Shown piece after piece: positions 13,218-20,737 of a DNA stretch of 24,063 bases. The notes below the pieces were generated by a model, which worked only from the letters and a program-made list of their open reading frames with translations, was not told the origin of the DNA and ran no database searches. Every line of letters begins with the position of its first letter. Positions within the stretch are counted from its first letter, which is position 1. The DNA is taken from the NCBI GenBank assembly GCA_964626795.1, contig CAZVIQ010000008.1, positions 1 through 24,063 of the forward strand. The letters are read 5' to 3'. The position numbers were made by a program, and so were the translations under genes. The stretch is from RGIG1840 sp964626795. Its GTDB lineage: Bacteria; Bacillota_I; Bacilli_A; RF39; UBA660.

Positions 13218-13739
13218 TTATTTTTTAAATATTTTGTTTATTATTTCTTTAATGGCAAAGGTATATTCAACTTTGTCTTTCTCTGATTCTTCTACTTCTA
13301 AAAGACACAGCGGAGGAAATAAAACACACCAGAAATTATCTCCTTTTGCTTCCCCTAATTCAACTACCAAAGACTCATAGTATCCTTCTTCATATACTAC
13401 TCCATTATATTTTTTTTCTGGAAAATAGTTTAAACCAAATTTTACTTTATAATCTTTTTTATACTCATATTTATTAAACACTTCTTCTACTTTTGTTTCA
13501 ATTTCATTTACTTTTGATCCAATTACTTTTCTCGCAGTTTCTATATTTTCAGTTTCATATCCACTAAATTCTGGTGTTATTTTTTCAAGTACTTTTTCTT
13601 TGATAAAAATGTCCTCCACATTATTACTGCTTGGAATAATTCTAAATCTTATCGATTCCGTTGGAATGTACATATATGAATTGTTTTTATATATTAGATA
13701 AATTACTAAAAGCATAATTACTATTAAGTACTTTTTCAT
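13218..13739 (-). CDS. spoIIR: Stage II sporulation protein R
   Basis: A 173-residue exported protein with an N-terminal signal/TM segment (about 3-18). SpoIIR is made in the forespore under sigma-F and secreted into the intermembrane space, where it triggers SpoIIGA to process pro-sigma-E in the mother cell. Conserved features are IRFRIIPSSNNVEDIFIKEKV, GYYESLVVELGEAKGDNFWC and CVLFPPLCLL. Length is somewhat short for the family. It follows prmC, as in B. subtilis (prfA-prmC-ywkF-spoIIR). The ATG at 13739 lies only 5 nt from a terminator-like hairpin (13742-13778). Its best Shine-Dalgarno, TAGAAAGG, lies in the loop 12 nt upstream. Confidence 0.95.
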   Translation of the reverse strand: MKKYLIVIMLLVIYLIYKNNSYMYIPTESIRFRIIPSSNNVEDIFIKEKVLEKITPEFSGYETENIETARKVIGSKVNEIETKVEEVFNKYEYKKDYKVKFGLNYFPEKKYNGVVYEEGYYESLVVELGEAKGDNFWCVLFPPLCLLEVEESEKDKVEYTFAIKEIINKIFKK

Positions 13740-13741
13740 TT

Positions 13742-13778
13742 AAAAAACCAACCTTTCTAATTAATATTGATTGGTTTT
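13742..13778 (-). terminator. Terminator-like hairpin in the prmC-spoIIR gap, enclosing the spoIIR ribosome binding site
   Basis: AAAACCAA (13778-13771) and TTGGTTTT (13751-13744) form a perfect 8-bp stem with a 19-nt loop, ending in a run of six T, 5 nt before the spoIIR ATG. The loop contains TAGAAAGG, complementary to the 16S rRNA tail. It could end prmC transcription, limit vegetative readthrough into spoIIR, or modulate translation. Confidence 0.6.
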
Positions 13779-13786
13779 CAATTTTT

Positions 13787-14518
13787 TTATTCACAAGTTT
13801 TAAAAATAAATAAATATCTTAGTTTTCCTGTTAAATCTTTCTCAAAACTGTAGGTAACATTTTCTTTAAATACTTCATTCACTATCTTTTCCAATCTATC
13901 TTTTGAATTTGTATTTATTTCAATCGCAAGAATAGATTTTTCAGACATATATGGTAACACTTCTCTTATTATTTTCTCTGTAATCTCTGTTCCCTCTTTA
14001 TTACTGAATAATGCTTTATGAGGTTCTTTTAGAACTTCTTTATCAAGTGTCTCATTTTTTGAAACGTATGGAGGGTTTGAAATTATTAAATCATATTTTT
14101 CTTTATTTATTTTGTTAAATAAATTACTTTTAATGAATTTTATATCAATCTTATTAAGTTCAGCGTTATTCTTTGCAATTTTTAAGGCTTTTCTACTTAT
14201 ATCACTTGCAGTTATATCAATATTTATTTCTTTTTTAAGCGCTATTGCTATACAACCACTTCCAGTGCATAAATCAAGTGTTTTTGGGTTTAAAATATTA
14301 AAACTTTTTAAGTATTCTAAAGTTTTTTCTACTAAAAATTCTGTTTCAGGTCTAGGAATCAGTACATTTTTATTAACAAGTATTTTTGAATTATAAAAAT
14401 CTACATATCCAATTAAATATTGAATAGGATATCCTTTTTTTAGTTTTTTTAAATTTTTTTGATAATTTTTACTATCTTTTTTTAATTCTTCAAGCTCTCT
14501 TTTACCTGGATTATTCAT
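13787..14518 (-). CDS. prmC: Release factor glutamine methyltransferase, short N-terminus
   Basis: A 243-residue SAM-dependent enzyme that N5-methylates the Gln of the GGQ motif in release factors. The SAM-binding motif is LDLCTGSGCIAIAL (about 81-94), the catalytic NPPY is at 148-151, and VLIPRPETE precedes the domain. Its substrate gene prfA is directly upstream. The start is set at ATG 14518, overlapping the prfA stop by 8 nt (ATGAATAA). An in-frame TTG at 14566 would add 16 residues but lacks a ribosome binding site and lies in prfA. With this start the helical N-terminal substrate-recognition domain is only about 30 residues before PIQYLIG, against about 70 in typical PrmC, so it is reduced. 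Confidence 0.93.
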   Translation of the reverse strand: MNNPGKRELEELKKDSKNYQKNLKKLKKGYPIQYLIGYVDFYNSKILVNKNVLIPRPETEFLVEKTLEYLKSFNILNPKTLDLCTGSGCIAIALKKEINIDITASDISRKALKIAKNNAELNKIDIKFIKSNLFNKINKEKYDLIISNPPYVSKNETLDKEVLKEPHKALFSNKEGTEITEKIIREVLPYMSEKSILAIEINTNSKDRLEKIVNEVFKENVTYSFEKDLTGKLRYLFIFKTCE

Positions 14519-15572
14519 TGCCCGTTTCCATTTTTCTTTTCTGATCTTCGGTAATAAGTGCTTCAATTATCTCATCAAGATTTCCTTCCATAATTTTATC
14601 AAGATTCATAAGAGTAAGACCTATTCTATGGTCTGTCACTCTATTTTGAGGATAATTATAGGTTCTAATCTTTTCTGATCTGTTTCCTGTTCCAATTTTA
14701 TTTCTACGTTCTGTGCCTAATTCCTCCTCCTGCTTTTGAAGTTCTAAATCATAAAGTCTAGCTTTTAATATCTCAAGTGCTTTTGCTTTGTTTTTAAGCT
14801 GACTTCTTTCGTTCTGGCAAGTTACTACCAATCCTGTAGGTAAGTGTGTCATTCTAACTGCAGAATCGGTTGTGTTAACACTTTGTCCTCCAGCTCCTCC
14901 ACTGTGATAAACATCTATTTTAAGGTCACTTTCTTTTATTTCTATATCTACTTCTGCAGCTTCAGGCATTACCACTACAGTTGACGTTGAAGTGTGTACT
15001 CTTCCCTGATTTTCAGTTTCTGGAACTCTTTGTACTCTATGAGAACCACTTTCATATTTTAATTTAGAATATACACTGTCTCCCATAAGCATAAACTCAA
15101 CTTGTGCATACCCTCCACTTTCTCCTTCGATTTCATGAGTTACTTCTATGTTCCAGCCGTTTTTTTCAGCAAATTTTTGGTACATTCTAAAAAGATCACC
15201 AGCAAAAATATTAGCTTCATCTCCTCCGGCTGCACCTCTAATTTCCATTATTACGTTTTTGTCATCGTTTGGATCTTTAGGAAGCAAAAGTACTTGAAGT
15301 GATGCTTCAAGTTCTTCTTTTTTTAAGTTTAATATTTCAAGTTCGCTTATTGCAAATTCACTCATTTCTGGATCTTTTGCCATTTCTTTTGCAGTTTCTA
15401 TATCTAATTTTACTCTAATATAACTTTCATGTGTTTTAACTATTTCTTCGATTGAAGTTCTTTCTTTAGAAAGTTCTTTCATTTTATTAAAATTTTCAAA
15501 TACTTCAGGTTTTGATAATTCCCCAGTTAAATATTCATATCTTTCTTTTATAAGTTCTAATCTTTTATCCAT
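14511..15572 (-). CDS. prfA: Peptide chain release factor 1
   Basis: A 353-residue class I release factor recognising UAA and UAG. The peptidyl-tRNA hydrolysis motif GGQ is at 228-230 in HSGGAGGQSVNTTDS. RVPETE at 182-187 carries the PxT stop-codon anticodon motif of RF1 (P184-E185-T186), which distinguishes it from RF2 (SPF). IRGAAGGDEA (111-120) is typical. Length is normal. The ribosome binding site is AAGGAG, 7 nt upstream. It lies 38 bp after rpoE with no convincing terminator, and overlaps prmC, whose product modifies its GGQ glutamine. Confidence 0.98.
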   Translation of the reverse strand: MDKRLELIKERYEYLTGELSKPEVFENFNKMKELSKERTSIEEIVKTHESYIRVKLDIETAKEMAKDPEMSEFAISELEILNLKKEELEASLQVLLLPKDPNDDKNVIMEIRGAAGGDEANIFAGDLFRMYQKFAEKNGWNIEVTHEIEGESGGYAQVEFMLMGDSVYSKLKYESGSHRVQRVPETENQGRVHTSTSTVVVMPEAAEVDIEIKESDLKIDVYHSGGAGGQSVNTTDSAVRMTHLPTGLVVTCQNERSQLKNKAKALEILKARLYDLELQKQEEELGTERRNKIGTGNRSEKIRTYNYPQNRVTDHRIGLTLMNLDKIMEGNLDEIIEALITEDQKRKMETGNE

Positions 15573-15610
15573 TTCTTTCTCCTTTTAATTAATAAATTTA
15601 ATCAAAAAAG

Positions 15611-16042
15611 CTAAAGATCTGTTTCGTCTCCATTTTCATCTACAATTAGAAAGCCCTTTAAATCATCATCAGCTTCATCATCATCAATTTCTTTTGTATC
15701 ATCATAAAATTCTTCATCTTCATTAATTTCTTCTATATCATCATCAAGTATTTCTTCATCTGTTTCATCGTCATCCTTTATTTCTATTTTAACCTGATGA
15801 TTTTCTCTTAAATCCCAGAATCCTTTATCTAACTGAATAAATCTCTTTTCTGTTGCTAATAAAGTAAAGAAATCTCCGATTTTCTCTTCATATTCCTTAT
15901 CACTTAATCCTAAGTTTTCGCATATAATTTTAAACACGTCAGTAGTTCTCATTTTTTTACCTTTTTCTTTTAAAATTATATATGCAATGTCGTCATAAGG
16001 CATAATTTCCAACTCAGATTTTTCTATGTTTTTTAATTTCAT
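15611..16042 (-). CDS. rpoE: DNA-directed RNA polymerase subunit delta
   Basis: A 143-residue delta subunit, a Firmicutes/Bacilli-specific component of RNA polymerase that speeds recycling and tunes promoter selectivity. The N-terminal winged-helix (HARE-HTH) domain spans about 1-90: MPYDDIAYIILKEKGKKMRTTDVFKII and KRFIQLDKGFWDLRENHQ are characteristic. The C-terminal 50 residues are an acidic disordered tail of Asp/Glu runs, as in B. subtilis. The ribosome binding site AGGAG lies 8 nt upstream, and a good promoter is at 16073-16100. It heads an rpoE-prfA-prmC unit. Its presence supports assignment of the genome to the Bacilli. Confidence 0.94.
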   Translation of the reverse strand: MKLKNIEKSELEIMPYDDIAYIILKEKGKKMRTTDVFKIICENLGLSDKEYEEKIGDFFTLLATEKRFIQLDKGFWDLRENHQVKIEIKDDDETDEEILDDDIEEINEDEEFYDDTKEIDDDEADDDLKGFLIVDENGDETDL

Positions 16043-16072
16043 GTTTTCTCTCCTTTTTTTTAATCATTTTAA

Positions 16073-16100
16073 ATTATACTAATATTTTTAATAAAATCAA
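16073..16100 (-). promoter_or_regulatory. Sigma-A promoter of the rpoE-prfA-prmC unit
   Basis: TTGATT (16100-16095), 16-nt spacer, TATAAT (16078-16073), about 30 nt before the rpoE start. I saw no convincing promoter for the divergent PBP gene in the rest of this 163-bp gap. Confidence 0.75.
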
Positions 16101-16205
16101 GTACTTTTTTCTTTTTTATTATATTCACTATATTTATATTTATTTCATATAAGTTATATTTTAATTAATTTAGTAAATAATATTATTAGATTTATAGGTG
16201 AATAG

Positions 16206-18149
16206 ATGAAAAAAGTTGCTTTTTTAATAAAATTATTTAGTTTTTTTATGATAAGTTTTGTTTTAATATTAACAGGTTTTTATGTGTATGCATATATAAC
16301 ACCGAATATTGATATTAAACTTGCTAACCAAATTGAAATGTATGACAATAACAATACTCTGTTTTATAACAGTGTTGATAATGATGACTGGATTGGTATA
16401 GAGAAAATATCAAAAAATGCGATAGATGCAACAATTTCTATCGAAGATAAGAATTTTTACAGTCATAAGGGCTTTGATTATTTAAGAATTATTAAAGCCA
16501 TGCTTATTAATATAAAAAACAGGTCACTGGATCAGGGTGCATCAACTATATCGCAGCAATACATAAAAAATATGTATCTGGTTTTTGACAAGACTTGGAA
16601 AAGAAAGTTTGAAGAAGCGTTTTTAACCTTTGAACTGGAAGTTCATAACAGTAAAGACGAAATATTGGAAGGTTATTTAAATACTATAGATTATGGTGGA
16701 ATATATGGAATAGAAAGCGCAAGTAAATATTATTTTAACAAAAGTGCAAGTGATCTCTCTCTAGCGGAAGCTTCTATTCTTGTGGGTATACCAAAAAATC
16801 CTTCGCTTTATAGTCCAATTAATAATCTGGAAAAAACTAAGGAACGACAAAATACCGTTTTAGAAAGTATGGTAAGAAATAAATATATAACCAAAGATGA
16901 AAAAGATAAAATATATGCGACAGAACTTGAATTTTATGGTAAAACTGATTCTGAAAAGCTTGAAAGTGTTAATTATTATAAAGATGCCGTAATGCAGGAA
17001 ATACAAACTATAAAAGAAATACCAGAATCTTTAATAAAAACTGGTGGAATTAAAATATATACAAACTTAGATATTAAGGCACAAGAAAAACTGGAAAACG
17101 TGGTTCTTTCTGAAATGAATAAAGATTCTCTTTATCAAATTGGAACTCTTGCAGTTGAACCTTCAACCGGAAAGGTTATTGCTTTAATTGGAGGACTAGA
17201 TTATACAAAAAGTCAGTTTAATCGTGTATCTCAAGCTGAAAGACAAGTAGGATCTACTATAAAACCTTTACTATATTATGCAGCATTAGAGAATGGATTT
17301 ACCGCCTCATCTACTTTTACAAGTGAACCTTCAACATTTAATTTAAGTGACGGTAAAACTTATTCTCCTAAAAATGCAGGAAGCAGGTACGCTAATAAAA
17401 AAATATCACTAGCCTCCGCGATAGCATTTTCAGATAATATATTTGCTGTTAAAACACATTTATTTTTAGGTGAAAATGTACTTGTAGAGACAGCTAAAAG
17501 AGCCGGAATTGAAACTGAACTTAAAGCAAATGCTTCTTTGCCTCTGGGAACTACAGAAATCAATATGATGGATTATAGTAATGGTTATTCAACATTAGCA
17601 AACAGCGGCATAAAAAATAAATCATATTTAATATCTAAAGTAACAGATTTAAATGATAATATTCTTTACGAATATGAATATGAAGAAGAACTTGTTTTAA
17701 ACAGTAAACTAGTATATATTTTAAACGAAATGCTTTCTAATACATATAATTATAACTTTGTTGATTATACTTCTCCAACAATGCTTTCCATAAATAACCT
17801 TCTTACTAAAAAATACGCAATAAAAAGTGGTAGTACAGAATTTGATTACTGGACAATAGGTTATAACAAAGATTTATTATTAATGGTCTGGAATGGCTAT
17901 GATGACAACATTGAACTTTCAGTTGCTGAAAGTAAAATAAATAAAACAATTTGGGCCAAAGGAATCGAATCTTTATTAAGTGAAAAAGAAAATAACTGGT
18001 ATGAAATTCCTGAAGGAGTTACGACCTGCCTTGTAGACCCTATAGCTGGAGAATTTACCACAAACAGTAAAAGTACCTTATTATATTATATAAAAGGTAC
18101 AGAACCTGCTTTATTTAATGATGCATTTAATAATTTATTTATAGAGTAA
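16206..18149 (+). CDS. Class A penicillin-binding protein (bifunctional transglycosylase/transpeptidase)
   Basis: A 647-residue peptidoglycan synthase, anchored by one N-terminal TM (about 8-30), with both catalytic domains outside. GT51 transglycosylase: IEDKNFYSHKGFD (79-91) with catalytic E80, GASTISQQYIKN (111-122), RKFEEAFLTFELE (133-145) and KDEILEGYLNTIDYG (150-164). Transpeptidase: nucleophile S350 in STIK (350-353), SDN at 409-411, and KSG at 540-542 in place of the usual KTG. Extra C-terminal domains are absent. It is the only plus-strand gene here and is opposed to the inferred direction of replication. The ribosome binding site AGGTGA is 7 nt before the ATG. It resembles PbpF/PbpG-type forespore PBPs in size, but vegetative PBP1 function is equally possible. 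Confidence 0.95.
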   Translation: MKKVAFLIKLFSFFMISFVLILTGFYVYAYITPNIDIKLANQIEMYDNNNTLFYNSVDNDDWIGIEKISKNAIDATISIEDKNFYSHKGFDYLRIIKAMLINIKNRSLDQGASTISQQYIKNMYLVFDKTWKRKFEEAFLTFELEVHNSKDEILEGYLNTIDYGGIYGIESASKYYFNKSASDLSLAEASILVGIPKNPSLYSPINNLEKTKERQNTVLESMVRNKYITKDEKDKIYATELEFYGKTDSEKLESVNYYKDAVMQEIQTIKEIPESLIKTGGIKIYTNLDIKAQEKLENVVLSEMNKDSLYQIGTLAVEPSTGKVIALIGGLDYTKSQFNRVSQAERQVGSTIKPLLYYAALENGFTASSTFTSEPSTFNLSDGKTYSPKNAGSRYANKKISLASAIAFSDNIFAVKTHLFLGENVLVETAKRAGIETELKANASLPLGTTEINMMDYSNGYSTLANSGIKNKSYLISKVTDLNDNILYEYEYEEELVLNSKLVYILNEMLSNTYNYNFVDYTSPTMLSINNLLTKKYAIKSGSTEFDYWTIGYNKDLLLMVWNGYDDNIELSVAESKINKTIWAKGIESLLSEKENNWYEIPEGVTTCLVDPIAGEFTTNSKSTLLYYIKGTEPALFNDAFNNLFIE

Positions 18150-18156
18150 TTATCTG

Positions 18157-18189
18157 AAAAAAAATTATTAATAGTTATAAGATAATAAT
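18157..18189 (-). terminator. Terminator after the decayed surface-protein gene
   Basis: ATTATTA/TAATAAT form a 7-bp stem with a 12-nt loop followed by a T run on the minus strand. It begins at the pseudogene stop codon. On the plus strand there is no T run, so it does not clearly terminate the PBP gene. Confidence 0.55.
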
Positions 18190-18671
18190 CAGTATTTTAC
18201 TACTGTATAGCCTCTAGTTACTTCAATAACATATGTAAGTTGACTATTATCTATGATTGAAGTTGTTACTATTAATATTTTATTAATTCCCGAGTTTAAA
18301 TCAACCCTATATTGCTTTCCAGATTCTACAACTTCGTCATTAATTTTTATTATAATATTTTCGTGTTCTGCTGTGGGAGTTAAACTAACAGTTGACGTTC
18401 TGGCTGGAACACTACTCGAATAATATAAAACTTTTTTATATATACCACTTCATCATTTATAAATTCACCGGTAATGCATTATTTAAATCTAATATATCTG
18501 TATCATTAAATACTAATCTTAAATCTGCTGTAGTTATGACTGTTTGTTTTGCATTTTCATTACCTGTTACATTAGCTGTAAAGAAGGCATATGAAATACC
18601 TACAATTGCTATCACTACAATTCCTATTATTGATACACCTATTGCTATTAATTTATATTATACTTCTTCAT
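18189..18671 (-). pseudogene. Frameshifted secreted protein: SipW-type signal segment plus cadherin-like beta-sandwich remnant
   Basis: This explains most of the 597-bp stretch between the PBP and noc. ATG 18671 opens MKKYN and stops at once, because TATAA is duplicated. Removing the extra 5 bp restores MKKYKLIAIGVSIIGIV, continuing into ISYAFFTANVTGNENAKQTV, a TasA/SipW-type signal region. This frame ends at a TAA near 18470. A second frame continues with GEFINDEVVYIKKFY. A third runs from SSSVPARTSTVSLTPTAEHE to EVTRGYTVVKY and TGA at 18189, and resembles a cadherin-like beta-sandwich domain (PF12733 type). At least three lesions are needed. A promoter and terminator remain, so loss may be recent, or these may be assembly errors. 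Intact relatives would be secreted surface or matrix proteins. Confidence 0.72.
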
Positions 18672-18698
18672 ATAAAAACCACTCTATCCTGTAGAATG

Positions 18699-18727
18699 AT
18701 TTTATCACTATACTATTCCTTTTTCAA
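18699..18727 (-). promoter_or_regulatory. Promoter of the decayed surface-protein gene
   Basis: TTGAAA (18727-18722), 17-nt spacer, TAAAAT (18704-18699) lie just after the noc stop codon and about 28 nt before the pseudogene ATG. Confidence 0.6.
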
Positions 18728-18746
18728 GAATGTACTTTGTCGTTTT

Positions 18747-19916
18747 TTAATCTTTTTGTATCTTTATAACTATTTGATACATATCTTCAAAGTCAAACTC
18801 TTCTGTATTAACTCTAAATCCTTTAGCAGCTAATGCACTTTTTAAATCTCTTGTTGATTTAATCGCATCACTTAAACTATTTCCTTCAGGTTCAATAGAT
18901 TCTATAGGTGTTTCTTCTTCTTTTTGACTTCTAAATTCTTCTATGATTTGATTAGAAGGAATTGTTTCATGTTTTACAGATTCAATCTCAGGAATTATTA
19001 AAGGTTCTTTAATATCTGCATCAAAATCAAGTATTTCAGGAGTGTCCTTAATAATAGTTGTTTCTTCTTTTGGCGCTTCATTAAATGGTTCTATAGGTCT
19101 TGGAGGCTCAACACGAGGAATAAATTCATAGTTTTCCTGAGGAGTATTTTCTACTACTGGATTACTTACTGGAATTTCATCTTGTTTTTTCATTAAATCA
19201 TCAAATGATTTTACCGGTTCTGTTTCAAATAAATTTTCTGCTTCATTTTTTATATTATCAACGTTTAAATTAAATATATCTTCTTTAGGTGCTACTTCTT
19301 TTGGCGCTGGAGATTTACCTAATGTTTTATTAATTAATTCATCTGTCTGCTTAACTGTTAATCTTTCTTCCATAACTTTATGAAGAATTTGGATTTGCAT
19401 ATTTTTATCAGCTAGCTGTAACATACTTCTGGCATGTCTTTCAGATATTTTATTTGACAACAAAGCTTGCTGTACTTCTTCATCTAATGCTAATAATCTT
19501 ATTTTATTTGCAATAGTTGGCTGTGCAACTCCTAATTTGGTGGCAAGTTCTTCTTGGGTTAAACCTTTATCTAAAAGTTTTTTATATGACTGAGCTTCTT
19601 CAACTGCAGTTAAATCTTTTCTTTGAATATTTTCTACTACTGCAATTTCAGCACTTTTATCATCATCTACATTCATTATAACTGCTGGAACTTCTCTAAG
19701 ACCTGCAAGACAGGAAGCTTTATATCTTCTTTCTCCTGCAATAATTTCATATTTATCACCTATTTGTCTTAAAACTAGAGGCTGAATTACACCATGCTGT
19801 TTTATTGATTCAGCAAGTTCATTCAATTCATTTTCATTAAATGCAAGTCTTGGTTGAAACCTATTTGGTATTATATCATCAACATTAACTAATTTTATCC
19901 CTTTTTCTAAATCCAT
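18747..19916 (-). CDS. noc: Nucleoid occlusion protein Noc, with a long disordered linker
   Basis: A 389-residue ParB-family CTPase. Noc binds NBS sites, spreads as a clamp and blocks division over the nucleoid. The N-terminal CTP-binding domain has PNRFQPR, GERR (61-64) and ENIQR (95-99). The HTH region carries Q132 and K138 in AQPTIANK and R160 in SERHAR, which match residues I recall as Noc-specific rather than Spo0J-specific. The C-terminal 43 residues, including NTEEFDFEDMYQIVIKI, resemble the Noc dimerisation domain. Between them lies a Pro/Glu-rich, probably disordered linker of about 145 residues (about 200-346), far longer than in B. subtilis (whole protein about 283). The N-terminal membrane-targeting helix is also not evident. 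ATG 19916 is chosen over TTG 19934 for codon quality. It follows rsmG, as in B. subtilis, with its own promoter. Confidence 0.9.
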   Translation of the reverse strand: MDLEKGIKLVNVDDIIPNRFQPRLAFNENELNELAESIKQHGVIQPLVLRQIGDKYEIIAGERRYKASCLAGLREVPAVIMNVDDDKSAEIAVVENIQRKDLTAVEEAQSYKKLLDKGLTQEELATKLGVAQPTIANKIRLLALDEEVQQALLSNKISERHARSMLQLADKNMQIQILHKVMEERLTVKQTDELINKTLGKSPAPKEVAPKEDIFNLNVDNIKNEAENLFETEPVKSFDDLMKKQDEIPVSNPVVENTPQENYEFIPRVEPPRPIEPFNEAPKEETTIIKDTPEILDFDADIKEPLIIPEIESVKHETIPSNQIIEEFRSQKEEETPIESIEPEGNSLSDAIKSTRDLKSALAAKGFRVNTEEFDFEDMYQIVIKIQKD

Positions 19917-19948
19917 TTTTATCACATCCACCAATCTATTCTATATAC

Positions 19949-19977
19949 ATTCTATACGATTTTAATATATTTTTCAA
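19949..19977 (-). promoter_or_regulatory. Sigma-A promoter of noc
   Basis: TTGAAA (19977-19972), 17-nt spacer, TAGAAT (19954-19949), placed between the rsmG terminator and noc. Confidence 0.68.
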
Positions 19978-19991
19978 GTACTATTTTAAAG

Positions 19992-20022
19992 AAAAAAAGT
20001 AAAATTGGTTTTAAATTTTACT
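19992..20022 (-). terminator. Rho-independent terminator of mnmE-mnmG-rsmG
   Basis: A perfect 9-bp stem (AGTAAAATT/AATTTTACT) with a 7-nt loop and a T run, directly after the rsmG stop codon. Confidence 0.75.
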
Positions 20023-20023
20023 C

Positions 20024-20737
20024 TTATTTTTTATTCTTAATTTCTTTTTTGATAATACTATAATTTCTAGGGAATTCTAAAGATGTCTTTCCGTTTTTCT
20101 TTATTTTTATTATGGTTCTTTTAGCGTTTTCTACAGGTAAATTGTATTCAATTATTGTTTCAATTTTTGAATTTAATTTTTGTAAAATTTTATCACTTTC
20201 GTTTATTTCTTCCGATATTATCCCTTTAAGAGGTATAAAATATCCGTTTACTTTTAACATTGGAATTGAAAGTTCACTGATTATTTTTAAATGAGAAACC
20301 GCTCTGCAAGTTACTATATCATAAAATTCTCTTTTGTTTTTTGCATAATTTTCCGCTCTATCATTAACAACTATAACGTTTTTTAAATTAAGTTTATCTA
20401 TTACCTCTATTAAAAATTTACATTTTTTTATAATAGGTTCTAATAAAGTCACTTTTAAATCAGAAAATAATATTTTTAAAACTATCCCTGGAAAACCAGC
20501 TCCGGTACCTAAATCACATAATGTTAGGATTTCGTTTAAATCAACTGCTTTTACCAAACATATTGAATCATAAAAGTGTTTTAAATATACTTCTTCTTCC
20601 TCGGTTATGCTGGTAAGATTAATAGATTTATTCCATTCTTCTAGAAGTTTTCTATATGTATCTAATTTTTTTATGTTTTCTTCAGTAATAATAATTCCTA
20701 ATTTTTTACATTCAAATATAAATTCTTCTTTATTCAT
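20024..20737 (-). CDS. rsmG: 16S rRNA (guanine-N7) methyltransferase RsmG (GidB)
   Basis: A 237-residue SAM-dependent enzyme that makes m7G at position 527 (E. coli numbering) of 16S rRNA; loss of the homologue gives low-level streptomycin resistance. The SAM-binding motif is LCDLGTGAGFPGIVLKI (about 69-85). EEWNKSINLTSI, YLKHFYDSICL and VTCRAVSHL are family hallmarks. Length is normal. Its ATG overlaps the mnmG stop by 8 nt (ATGAATAA), with AAAGGA upstream, so it is translationally coupled. The mnmE-mnmG-rsmG-noc order is the conserved origin-proximal arrangement. Confidence 0.97.
   Translation of the reverse strand: MNKEEFIFECKKLGIIITEENIKKLDTYRKLLEEWNKSINLTSITEEEEVYLKHFYDSICLVKAVDLNEILTLCDLGTGAGFPGIVLKILFSDLKVTLLEPIIKKCKFLIEVIDKLNLKNVIVVNDRAENYAKNKREFYDIVTCRAVSHLKIISELSIPMLKVNGYFIPLKGIISEEINESDKILQKLNSKIETIIEYNLPVENAKRTIIKIKKNGKTSLEFPRNYSIIKKEIKNKK

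Noticed and set aside
13780..13840. Sigma-F promoter for spoIIR in the end of prmC
   Set aside because: A GGAAAACTAA stretch resembles the -10 only weakly and no matching -35 lies 15-16 nt upstream.
14519..14566. Upstream TTG start for prmC
   Set aside because: No ribosome binding site, and the extra residues come from an alternate frame of prfA without resemblance to PrmC.
18392..18833. Plus-strand open frames downstream of the PBP gene
   Set aside because: They are low-complexity antisense shadows of the minus-strand pseudogene and noc; they have no ribosome binding sites or recognisable domains.
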